Shown: positions 34,001 through 45,900 of the stretch, in pieces | Position numbering within the stretch: position 1 is the stretch's first letter | How the letters are laid out: each line of letters begins with the position of its first letter | DNA from: Delphinus delphis | Lineage: Eukaryota > Chordata > Mammalia > Artiodactyla > Delphinidae | Direction of reading: 5' to 3' | DNA: 64,000 bases | NCBI RefSeq assembly: GCF_949987515.2 | Contig: NC_082698.1 | Location: 451,501-515,500 of the forward strand | Program-made: the position numbers and the translations under genes | Notes under the pieces: generated by a model | Seen by the model: the letters and a program-made list of their open reading frames with translations, nothing else | Told to the model about the DNA's origin: nothing | Database searches by the model: none

Positions 34001-36934
34001 GGTCACAGGACGGGCCCTGGGGTCACTCAGCACCGTTGCCTCCCAGCTGTCTGGCTCGAGTGCCTCTTAAAGGATCTTGAAAAACATCTACCCACTCCTG
34101 CTTCTTACGTTGACACCTCATCATTTTCCTCACAGGTTCAGATGGATGCGAAGTAGGCGATTTCCAGCCCGTCCAGGCAGAGCTGTCCGCTCACTGCTGA
34201 GCCTCGTACCGGTCGGGTCAGGTCACACGGTGGGTCTGCTCTTGTGACCGGCGTCCCGCCCTCCGGGCTCAGCCGTCGTGGCCTGTGTCCCCATCTGGTT
34301 CCCTCGTGGGGCTGAATGTTTTCACAGGGTGGGTGATGCCCCACGTTGTTCATCCATTCGTGCGTCGACGGATATGAGGTTGCCTCCTGCTCTTGGCTGT
34401 CGTGTTCCGTCACTTTCACACCTGTCTGATGAAGCCAGGTCCCACCATTATTCATCTACAAAAAGGGAAGCTTTTCTTGAAGGTGAGAAACTTCACACTG
34501 TTTCCTTTTCTCCTTGACCTTGTGTTTGCACTGTCTCGCCCCACCCCGCCACCCCGGGATGTGATCTGGAAGGAATGCACTGTTACCACTGAGGGCTTTT
34601 ACTAGTCTTCCGTTACATTCTTCGGCTCAAAATTTGAGTTTTGACAAATTTTTCTGAGAGCAGAGTTTACGAATGTAGAAGTCAACCTCCGGGTTGTGCC
34701 GGCAGCGTGGTGAGGGGCCCAGTGCGTGGGACAGCGCGTCAGAACTTGATCAGCGTGTTCGCCGGAGGTGCCCGCGTGGCTTCCTGAGAACTCCTGGCGC
34801 TGTCTCCGCTCGGCCCCTGCGCTGTCCTGTCCCTGCTGAGGCGGAACTGCCCCGTGAACAGTCCTCCCTCCGACCTCTGCTCGCAGGGACGGGGGAGCCG
34901 CTCACGCAATGGGGAGAGTTTGGTCACTGCAACAGTGGTTCCTTCCCGCCAGGCGCTGACCCCGGGTGCATCCCAGGTGGGTCTGAAGACCGTTCCGTCC
35001 TGTGGCCTGGGGACGCTGGCGCCCCTTCGTGGTGACCTGTGGGCGGGGCAGCTGCAGAGGCTCTGGGGTGAGGACTCCCTGGCAGCCGAGGTCCCCTGGG
35101 AAGCCCGAGCACCCAGGCCTCGTGTGATACCCCTGATCGGAAGCTGCACTTTGATGTCTCTCATGATAACGTCGTGGATCGGAACAAACCGGGTCGGGGA
35201 GGGGGCCAGGCCACATCCTGGCAGAAGTGAGGACGGGTCAGTCTGTCAGCTGCTAAACCCTTAAAGAAAATTCTCCCGAAAAGGGGAAAGAGTGGAAAAC
35301 TCGGCATTTGTTCATGGGCCTTGGGGTTGCCCCTAGGGGCTTGGGGGACACAGAGGAAACTAGAAAAGGAAAGAGAGTGCAGAGGCTCCTAATGCCAGAA
35401 CGGGCACGTCCGGGCTTCACCGTCTCTCGGGGAGTTGGTGGCCACGGTGGGCTCTGGGGCAGCTCCTGGGACAGAACAGGGTCCCCCACCCCGAGCTCCC
35501 CCTTCGTGCTCAGCCCACTCCAGCGGCTCCTGCCCGGGGAGCTGATGCTTTGGGTCTGGGAGGCAGTGGGCGTGCACCCGCGGGAAGGGGCCGGGTGACA
35601 CAGCAGGAGCCCTGTGGTTCCCACCGGTTCTTCCACGTGGCCACGCCCTACAGGCAGGACCCTGTGACCCCCGCCTGCGTCTGGCCTCCGGCGGAAGGAC
35701 GTCCGAGGCCCTGGCGGCAGTGTGCTCGCTGGGCGCACTCTGGGGCGCTAGGCCCACCTGCTGCCCCTCCTGCCTGGGTGGGACCTGAGGGAGGTGTTGG
35801 CCCTGAAGCAGGGGCATCGGTCCAGGCCGAGGCCTGTGGGACCCAGAGGAACCTCCCCTTGATGGGACCACTGACCAGTGTTTCATTTGTTCCACAAACT
35901 GGCCGAGGACACACATGCACCCGTGCTGTTGTGACAGTGGCCACGAGAGCTCAGGCCAGCGGGCCAGTTCCCGGCGCTGGGTTGCGACCGAGGCAGGAGG
36001 AGTGTGGGAGCACGCGGGGGCCGCGTTAGTGTGTGTGTGACGCCGCGTCCAGCTGTGAGCGGGGGTGTGCCTGCGTGAGGTCTGCGTGTCCGCGCCGCGG
36101 GGACAGGCCTGCGGGGGTCTCCCAGGGAGGCGCCCTTGCTGCCAGCAGCCCCGACTCTGCTGGGGCCAGAGCTGAGGGCACCGACCTTGGAGGTGTGGCT
36201 GGTCACGATTTCGGCGGCCACCCAGGTGCTGACGTCGTCTGCGCTTCTCAGAAGCTGTAACAGGTACGTGTCCTGGACGTAGCTGGGCAGAAATAAGCTG
36301 CAGGTTTCGGCCGACAGAGACCCGGAGGAGCTGGCTCTGCAAGAGACGCAGGCGCACGTCCCAGCCAGGCCCCGGTGGCGCCCGGCCCAGGAGGCTGGCG
36401 GGACGGGCCCTGCGAGGCGGGGGTCCAGCCGAGCACCGCAGGCGTCGCCCTTGCGCTGGGCGTGTCCAGGAGACGCTTGGGTGAGGCCCCAAGACCCTCC
36501 GGCCAGCCCTGCATCCCAGGCTTCTCTGACAGCCACGCCGGACACTCACTTGGGGACGGCCACACTTTTGTCCGTGACGCCCAGGGCCCGAGAGTTTAAG
36601 AAGTGGACGGGGTGGCACTTGTGAAACAGTTCCTGCCGGGGACAAGGACGCAGAGGTCAGGCAGAGCTGGGGCCCGAGGGGGGACGGGGGGCACGGGAGT
36701 CACAGGGCTGGGCCCCCAGGGACTCTGCACGGCCACCCAGACAACAGTGGCGGGGGGGGGGGGAGGAGGGGTCGCTGGGTTCTTGTCCTGCTGTCACCTG
36801 CCAAGTGATGGGGGCCCAGTATGCCTGGGGGCCTGGGAAGGGGCAGCTGGGGGCTGGGCACCCAGTTCCAGGAGGAAGGGCCTAGCACACGCGGCTCCCC
36901 GCCCGGCCCGCAGGCAGGGCGCCCTCCAGCACGC

Positions 36935-36974
<40 letters not shown>

Positions 36975-39900
36975 TGTGTGTGTGGTGTGTGTGTGTGTGT
37001 GTGTGTGGTGTGTGTGTGTGTGTGTGTGCGTGCGTGCGCCCTGTGGGACCTCGTGGGGCCTGTGCACCTGGCGCTCTCTTGCTGAGGGCCTTCAGCGCCC
37101 ACCCTTGCCCGCTGCCGCAGCGTCAGCCCCCGCCCTCACCTGCTGCAACAGTGTCAGCCCCCGCCCTCACCTGCTGCAACAGTGTCAGCCCCCGCCCTCA
37201 CCCGCTGCCGCAGCGTCAGCCCCGCCCTCACCCGCTGCCGCAGCGCCAGCCCCGCCCTCACCCGCTGCCGCAGCGTCAGCCCCGCCCTCACCTGCTGCAA
37301 CAGCGTCAGCTGGCTGAAGAGCTGGTGGGTGCTGTACTCGGTCAGGAAGTAGGGCCCCTTCTCGCTGGCCCTGGCATGGGGGCCGTAGAAGTCCTCGAAG
37401 AAGCAGGGCTTGGGCAGGGCGGATGCGATGCTGTACTGGCGCTCCTTGTGGGGCAGCACCAGCCCGTTGCCCCGGGACAGCCGCCAGGGGAAGCTCTGCA
37501 GGGCAGGAAGACCAAGCCCCGGAGGGTCCCGTCCAGGTTAGGGCGGGGTGGGGGGGTGGGCCCAGGCCCAGGACCTCGCAGCCCGGCTCAGCTAGAGCCA
37601 CGTGGCAAATCCCTCCCGCCCGCAGCCGTGCTGGGTCGAGGACGCCTGTGCTGGTCATTTCATGGATGGGGTTGTCTGCACGCATCATGGTGAGGTTCCC
37701 TCAACCCTGCTCCCGTACCAGGCCGTTTCCCGGCCCCGCCTTGGCCCCAGAGTCAGGGAGGCGGGGTGCTCTGAGCCCCTGGCTGGCCCTTTGCTGTCCT
37801 TGTCCAGGGCCAGAGGGCTGGTGCCCAGGACCGGCAACACGGGGGGCGCGTGCCCGTTTGTGCACGTGTGCCTGTCCGTGTGTGTGTGTGCACATGAGCA
37901 CAGGAGTGTGTGTGCCTGCGTAGGCGGTGTCCCCACGCCGGCTCCCCGGGAAAGGCCGCACCTTCCGGGAGATGCCGTCCTCTGAGAGCCTCTTCCACAG
38001 GGCGTTGAGGGGCCTGGCGGTGTCCTCCGCCTCCTTGGGGTCCTGCAGGTCTGTGCTGCGTGGGGCGCCCTCAGCCCGCCGCTCGGTGCCCACCTCCAGG
38101 AGGCTCAACAGGGGCTCTGCGGAGCCGTCCAAGGGCAGGATCTGGGCAGAAGCACGCGGGGTCGCCCGCTGCTCCAGAGGGGCGGTGGCCCCGCTCCCCG
38201 AGCCGCGACCTCACCTGGGAGGCGAGGTAGTCCTGGAGCCTCCCCAGGAGCCCGGCGTCCCTCCTGAAGTCCACGGCATAGCAGTCCTCCAGCCAGGCCT
38301 GCAGGAGGCAGAAGCTGCGCCTGTAGATCTTGGAGGAGGTGGAGGTGGGATCCTGGTGGGCCCTGGGGACAGATGGAGGCCTGAGCCACGCAGGTCACCC
38401 GCGCCCACCTGGCGTCGCACCCACGCCAGTGTGTGCATGGGGGTCTGAGTGCTGGGGTCTGAGCCCGCCCACCTGGTGCCCGTCCTGGAGCCCCTGCCAC
38501 CCTCACAGACGGCACCCAGGGGCTGGAAGGCGTCCCGAGAGGCAGGGCGGGAGCCCTGCTCCGCATGTGGGGAAGCAGGGGGCTGGGGTCTCCTGTGAGT
38601 CCCTCCCCTCCCAGGGCTCCTGGCCTGGGCTTGTGCGGAGTGTGGGGGGCAAGGACAGGCCAGCTCAGAGGACCAGAGCGCGTCCAGCACTGCCCACCAC
38701 CCCTTCCCTTGTTGACCCCACCTGCCGGCTGAGGCCCGCGGGACCCTCCCTGCCCCCCAGCTGCCCTCCCCCAGCCCACGGGTCTGGCGCTCACCGTCTT
38801 CCCACGTGTCCCAGCCCCCGCCCTCTGCCTCCCCCCTCCCCAGCCGCCGGCCCCTCCTGACACTCCTGCCCCTTTCCCGTGGCCCGTCTGCGCCCCGCTC
38901 CCCTTCTCTGCCCTCGCCTGGGCCTTCCCAGCGGCTCTGGCTCTGGCCTCGTCCTCGTCAGGGTCGGCGGGTACCTGGACAAGGTGCTGCTGATGCGGTC
39001 CAGCAGGAAGTGCAGGAAGTCGTGGGGGCTGCAGAAGTACCGGAAGGTGTACAGGAACTGCTGCACGTAGCCCTCCAGGAAGGCGTCGCTGCGGGGAGGG
39101 GGCAGTCAGCCGCCAGGACGCGGCCCGGCTCCCCCAGCCCCGCGGTCCTGGGGTGGGCGCACACGGGCGCGTGTGCGCGTGAGCCCCTTGCCAGGAGGGA
39201 GGCCAGCAGGATCGCCGCTCAGAAGTAAGTGGGGGGAGCAGTGGTCACATTAGAAATCCCTGGATGTTGCGAGTCCGAGGACTTCGGTAACATCCGTCTT
39301 TAAGGCCTCACTGTGTCCTTTAGAAACGATTCGGAAAGCTGAGCCGGAGCAGTGGCCCAGCCCCAGCCGGAAATCGCTGGGTTAGGAGACAGGCCGCTGA
39401 GGGCGGGAGGGTCCCCCACCTCTGGGTGCACCAGGGAGCCAGGGGAGCGAGAAAGAGGTGGGGGTCCAGGAACGAGGGAGCCTCTGCCTGGGACATTGCA
39501 GCCTGGCTCAGGCTGGAGACTAGGCAGCCCGGGTTCAGCATCCCACAGAGGGGACACCCGCGGGGTCTGCAGGGATGAGCCCACGCCCCCTCGGAGATGC
39601 CGTGCTCACACAGGATGCGCGGCACGCCCTGTGATACCGGTGCGCACGCACGCGCTCTCATCTCCTGGAAAGCACAGTGCCTGTGGCGGCGTGTGACAGC
39701 CCACGTTGCAGGGGAGGCCGGAGTCTGAGGGGCAGCCCGGAGCCCCGCGAGCAGGAGCCCCAGTCAGCCCACCTCGGGGGACCGGGCCGGGGAGCAGGGA
39801 GAGTCAGCTGCCCCGGGAGGGTCCCCGCTGCCCGCTGGCTGCCAAGAGCCAGCAGTCTGGGGTCACCACAGCCTGCAGCCCGAAGACCCCTGGGGCTCCG

Positions 39901-42900
39901 ACGTGGTGTCATGAGTCCCTAAAAGTCAGCACTGGGGTGAGGTCTGTACCCAGCCGTGATGGGGGCCGGGTCCTGGAGGAGGCCGCCCTGTGCCCAACAA
40001 CCAGGTGGAGCTGGCGGGACAGACGGAGGGATGGCAGGGTTGGGTGTGGCCCGGGGGCCCCTGTGACCCTGGACGGAGGGGCCTGGCCCTTCCCGCGGTA
40101 GGTGAGCCCGCACACCTGCATTATTAGGGGATCCCGCGAGCCTAAGCCCTGCTGATGCCCAGAAACGCTAAAGAGAGCTGGCTGGGGCCAACCTCACCAC
40201 AGCCCCGGGGAGCCCAACGTTAACTATGGGGTGTCTGACTTAGGAAAGCGGATGGGGTCCAGGTGCCCCTGAGGCTCCCGGCTGCGTTCAGGTTCAGAAG
40301 CCCACCGGGCTGTTAGTCACGGTGGCCGCACACCTGACCCAGACGCCCAGGCCCACAGGTGCGGGTCCAGTAGGGCCCGTGGCCCTGAAGCCACTCGGCC
40401 AAGGACCTGGAGGCCAGTGGGAGCCGACACAGGCGACTTAGAGGGAACTTTCTAGATAAAAGTGCAAACCCGTCTCAGATGAGGGCAGGTGAGAGTTCTC
40501 ACCTCTTTCACCCCCTGCCCCGCAGCGCGGGGCCTATTTGTTTCCTCCCTGCTTTTGTCTCCGAAGGCCTGGGGGGCACAGAGACGCCCTCCCTCCCCGC
40601 TGCACCTGGAATAGAGGTAGGCCATGAGCCCCAGCGGCGTGCCAGCCTGCAGGACGCGGGCCTTCCTCTGCCGGCCGCCACGCGGGCGCTTGCTGGCGTT
40701 GTAGAAGATGAGGGAAGAAGACTCGTCCAGGGGGCTGAAGTCCAGTGTGTCGCAGGGGGCGGCCGCGATGTTCACGATCACGGGCAGGGCGCAGGGCTCC
40801 AGGCCCCACCGCTCCGCGTACATGACCTGGGGCGCGAGTCAGCACTGTCGGGTTGACCTGCTGCCAGGTCACCCCGCCCCTGACCCGGGGGGCGGGGTGG
40901 CCTCTCGGCAGGGGGGTGTATGTTTTCACAGGGACCGATTTCCAAGGTTTTAGCGGGAGGAGGCCTGTGAGCGTCAGGCCTCTGGAGGGAGGGGAGCGGG
41001 GACCTTGCCTGTAGGTACTTCTTGACCAGCCCGAGGAACTGCACCTTGGACCTCATCTCTTCCAGCTGCGCCTTCAGTTTGGACAACATGGTCTTCACCT
41101 CCGAGCCTGAGGGCGGGCAGAGTCAGCCCAAAGCAGCCCCCAACCCCGGCCCCGGCCCACGTCCAGCGAGACTACCTTTGTTCCGCTTCTCCTTCTGTAA
41201 GAGCTTCTGGTAGAACTTGAGGGTTTTCCGGAAGTTTCTCTTCTCTATCATGAGCTGCTGCTCCAGCTCCTGGAGAGGAAAGAGCCATGAGCCCCAGGCG
41301 CCCACCCCTCGGTAGTTCAGGGGAAGCAGGTTTGCACGCAGGACCCCGACGCTGGCCGTCGGGAGAGAGAGGGATATCTGCGTCTGGTCAATGGAACCGG
41401 ACATCCAGACAGGTTAGCAAATGTCTCAGTAAACTAATTGGGAAGAACCAGATGCGATGGACTCGCTTAAAAAACGAGGCCAAATGTGTGAGGCAGCGGT
41501 GTCAGCCTCCCCTAACGCCCCCAGGGGGCCTGCCCCCACCAGCCGCCCAGGAGGAAAGGTGGGCAGAGCGGGGTGGGGCGCGTCCACTGCCGGTGGGTCC
41601 GGGCCACGGAGGGCCTGCTTTCCACTGTTGGGGGCCGGGGGGCCTAGGTCCATGCCTCCTGTGCTTTCTCTGGCCCTGGGGACTGGCCTCCGGTGGGGTC
41701 TTCAGGGCAGGTCCACACAGCAGGCGGTGGCTGTCCTCATGGGCACGAGTGGTCCTGAGGCCTCTCTGTGGTCCCAGGCACACCCCCTGAGGTCCCCACC
41801 CCACGCTTGGCCTCTGCCCCTCAGGACCCCCGTTGCGGTGCAGCCCGAGCCTACCCCTGTGGGCCAGGGTGCCTCCCGAGCCCCCCATGCGCTCGGCCAC
41901 CCTGCTTTGAACATGAGGTTTGGACACGCCCAGCATCGCAGACCCCACTTGACCCATCAAGTCCGTCCCCCCCGAGCCCACCGTGTAGGCCCCCTTGAGC
42001 CCCCGCTGCCCACTTGGTGCTTCCGTCCAGAAACCCAAAGACAGCGGGGGCTTCAGCCAGGCCAGGTCTCCACAAGGGAAGCGAGACCAAGACTTGCAGG
42101 CTGCAGGGGAGCCGAGGGCGCCCCAGTTCTGCTTCGTGTGCCCAGCACGACGGGTCCCAGCCCCTTGCTGCAGGGTCTGCGTGTTCTCCTCTCACATGGG
42201 GGGAGGGAAGCCCTGGGGGCCGGACTGCCCCCTTCAGGGGTGGGAGAGGAGCCCATGATTCTGGGGCAGGAGTGGGCTCTGGGAAGCCTTGGGGGTGCCT
42301 GTGAGCTGGCCCCTGGGTTCTGGTGGGTCTTCTGCTGGGACCTTGAGGCGGACAGGCCACAGACAGGGGCTGGGCTGGGGGCAGAGGCCAGGGGCTCGCT
42401 CAGACCCCTGGGGAGACCACTTGCTGTTAACACGAGGGTCAAGGTGACCCCCCGGGTCCTAGTCGGCCGTGCTTGGAGAAGCTCTACCCTGACAGCCGAG
42501 CATCTGGGCATTCGTTCTGGGGGGTCTGATCACACGCAGTCCAGACAAGGTTCCCCCATGCCATCGTCCCACAGCAATGGACTTAGCTTTGTCGAGAGCG
42601 TCTATTTCTGGACAGTTCTGTGGCACTTTTACTTAAACACCCGAATCCCTCCTGTCTGGTGGTTTCACTGAAAACCGGTGGTTCACGTGGTCGTCCTTGT
42701 CCACGTGCTAGTGTTTTAACGACGGTCGTAGGCAGCCCCACGGGGCCGGGGGGGCCTCCAGGCCAGGGCAGCTGGGGGGCAGGGGCCGTGCCTCGGGGCT
42801 CGGCAGTAGGCGAGGTGGCCCCGTGCCATCACCCTCTGCTGCCGGGCCTTGTCTCGGCGAGGCCCAAGGGTCTGCATGGCTCCCCCTCCCCCATGCCTGC

Positions 42901-45900
42901 TACGTGGTGGCCCTGGCTTCCCGAGGACGGTGGCGGGGACCCCGGGCTGTGTTCCAGGGCACAGCTCAGGTCCAGCCCTTCACACCCGGGCCGCTGCCCA
43001 GATGCTGACTTGAGAAAACTCCCCAGCAGGGGCTTGCGGGCATGGCGGGGGCCGCCGTCAGCGCCTCCGTCACCTTGGTTTATAAAGCGTGAAGTCTGTC
43101 AGGGCCACTTCTCTCATCACTGAACTGCAGACTGACTCTCAGAAAAGGACCGTTTTGACTGATTTTAAGGATAAATCTACACGAACCAAGATTCACAGGG
43201 CGGTTGGTGTTAGCTGGTGTCACCCTCATGGCCACAGCCCGGCAGGCCCACAGGCAGGCGTGGCCCCCAGGCCGAGGCAGCCTGGTGGGTCTAAATGAAA
43301 TACTCAGAATCAGTTTGGTTTAGGTATTTCCTCCCGGCCTGACCCGACCAAGGGTTGTTCTCATAGAATTAAAAGAGCATCAGTTCACTGGACAAACAGA
43401 TGAGGATGGTCTGAGGCACAGTTTGGGCCCAGCGGCTACTGGACTTAACGTGGCCCTGAGGCGGACAAATATGAAGAAGTAAACAAATAAAACAGGAAGG
43501 AAGTTGGAAGATGAGACGTCAGAGACCGAAAGGAAAGAACAGACATCAGTGCCATCCACCTAAGCGCTGGGAGCAAAGCCTGTGTTAGCTACAAGGCGAG
43601 CCGGGTGCTCTGACTGGCTCCCTTGGCCTGGGGGATGCCCACAGCGCTGGACACACAAAATCACGGCCAGGGCCATGGCTGCGCCCACACGCACGGCGGT
43701 GCCGGGTGGACAGACGCTGCTGTGTGGTCAGCGATGGGAGGAGCCGCCCGCTTGCCCTCCAGCTGCCCCGCCCACCCCAGCGCCTGGCCTGTTGTACGCG
43801 CACTCTCTTTTTGGGCAGCAAATGTGAAACATGTCCACTAGCTGTTTTATGCCTTTTGTGTTTTCTTGAGGCCCCTGTTTGAAAGAGACACAGCGGGTCT
43901 CAAAGAGAGTGTGGAACTGTGGCCGGGGTCACCCAACCCACCCGCGAGGCAGGGGAGGGCACAGGGCACTCACCTGCATGCACTCAGGTTCCAGGAGACA
44001 CGCCTTCCCAGGTGAGCAGGAGAAAGGGAGAAACATGGTCACTGGACACCCTCCGGCGTTTCCCAGCCCACCTCACCCGCTCCGGATTGTCCCCCACGTG
44101 AGCCGCCCGCAGAGTGACGGTGGGACCCAGTGTGGGAGCCTTGTCCCAACCACGGGATCACGAGCAAATAAGAACAGATGCTGGCCCAGCAGATCTGGGA
44201 CCTGAGCTGGTCTCAGCGTCCACCTTCAAGGACGATCGACGTGCGATGCGGGGGGGGGGCACCTGGGGCTCACCTGTGGGCATGTCTCCCTCCAGGGAGC
44301 AGCCACCCCAGGATAGCATGGGATCGAGGACAGGCCCCTCGGCCCTAACCGGGCACCTGCACAGTGGACCCACTGGCACCACCGTCCACGGCCCTGAACA
44401 CGACACAGGCTGATGACGGGGCTGCCTGTCCACAGGGGTCCACAAGGATGTGATGCTGCCGGCGAGCGTGACCTGTGACATCAGAGGTTGTGACCTGTGA
44501 TGCCAGAGGATGTAACTTTTGATGTCACAGGACATGACCCGTGCCTTCAGAGGACACACAGGGACCAGCCCCCCACCCCGCCCAGCACTGTCGAGAGGAG
44601 GCTGTGGGCAAGTCCGCGTGGAGCTGCCTCTGAAGGGGCCCCGTCCTCCCTGGGGCTGGTGGCTGCTCCGGGGGTATGTGGGCTCCCAGCCCTGCCACTC
44701 GCCAGCCCTGGTCAGCAGGGGTCCCGTCTTGTGGTCCAGCTGAGGTCAGGGTGACAACACAGTGCTTCTGGTGGGACGCTGTGGACACCTGGGCTCGGAG
44801 TTGGGGGGGAGCACGGGAAGCCCACCAGGGATCGGGGACCCCCAGCATCCCTTCCCTATTTAGATTCAGCTCCAGTGACGTCTGCAAGTTCATTTCACGC
44901 TCAAGTCCTCAGTGCTCACCCCTCCCTACTTTTTTGTTCCCGACTCATTAAACATGTTTTTATTTTGAAATTTCTTAATCGTGACAAAATATACATTACA
45001 TAAACTTTGCCACTGAACCATTTCCCATCGTGCAGCTCAGTGGCATCAGGTACATTCATTCACACCACTGTGCAGCATCGCCACCACCATCTCCGGACGT
45101 TTTTCATCTTCCCAAACTGACACTCTGTCCCCATTGAGCACCAGCTCCCAGCCCCTGGTTGACTGACTATTCCAGGGACCTCCTGTAAGTGGAATCGTGT
45201 AGTATTTGTCCTTTTGAACCGGCTTATTTCCCTTAGAATAATGTGCTTGAGGTTTGTTGCTGCTGCAGCAAGCGCCCGAGTTTCCTTCTGCTTTAAGGCT
45301 GAACGATATCCTTGGTGTGGATGGACGGCACGTTGCGAATCCATTCTTCCATTCGTGCACACTTGGGGTGTTTCCACCTTTCGGCTGTTGTGAATAACGC
45401 TGCTATGAACACAGGTGCACAAATATCTATTTGAGTCCCTGCTTTCAATTCTTCTGGGTGTATATTCAGACGCTGAACGGCGGGCTTACGTGGGAATTCT
45501 ATGGTTAAATTTTTTGAGGCGTTGCCACACTGTTTCCCACAGTGGCTGCACTATTTTACATTCCCACCAACGTGCACAGAGATTCTGATTTCTCCAAATC
45601 CTCACCGATGGCTGTTGTTTTCTGCTTTTTAAAAAAATCTTTTATTAATAGCCATCCTTTTTTTTTTTTTTGCGGTACGCGGGCCTCTCACTTGTGGCCT
45701 CTCCCGTTGCGGAGCACAGGCTCCGGACGCGCAGGCTCAGCGGCCATGGCTCACGGGCTCAGCCGCTCCGTGGCATGTGGGATCTTCCCGGACCGGGGCA
45801 CGAACCCGTGTCCCCTGCATCGGCAGGCGGACTCTCAACCACTGCGCCACCAGGGAAGCCCAACAGCCCTCCTAATGGGTGTAAAGTGGTAGCTCACTGC

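Noticed and set aside
34030..34680. Possible very old antisense L1 3' end
   Set aside because: Pieces such as GTTCATCCATTCGTGCGTCG resemble the L1 3' region, but the similarity is too patchy to call by eye.
35389..36645. 418-codon open frame on the - strand
   Set aside because: It runs through intron sequence. Only 36186-36336 (in another register of splicing) and 36550-36632 are exons supported by homology.
37685..37936. Ser/Thr/His-rich small frames near the CA/TG tracts
   Set aside because: They are translations of microsatellite and GC-rich intron sequence.
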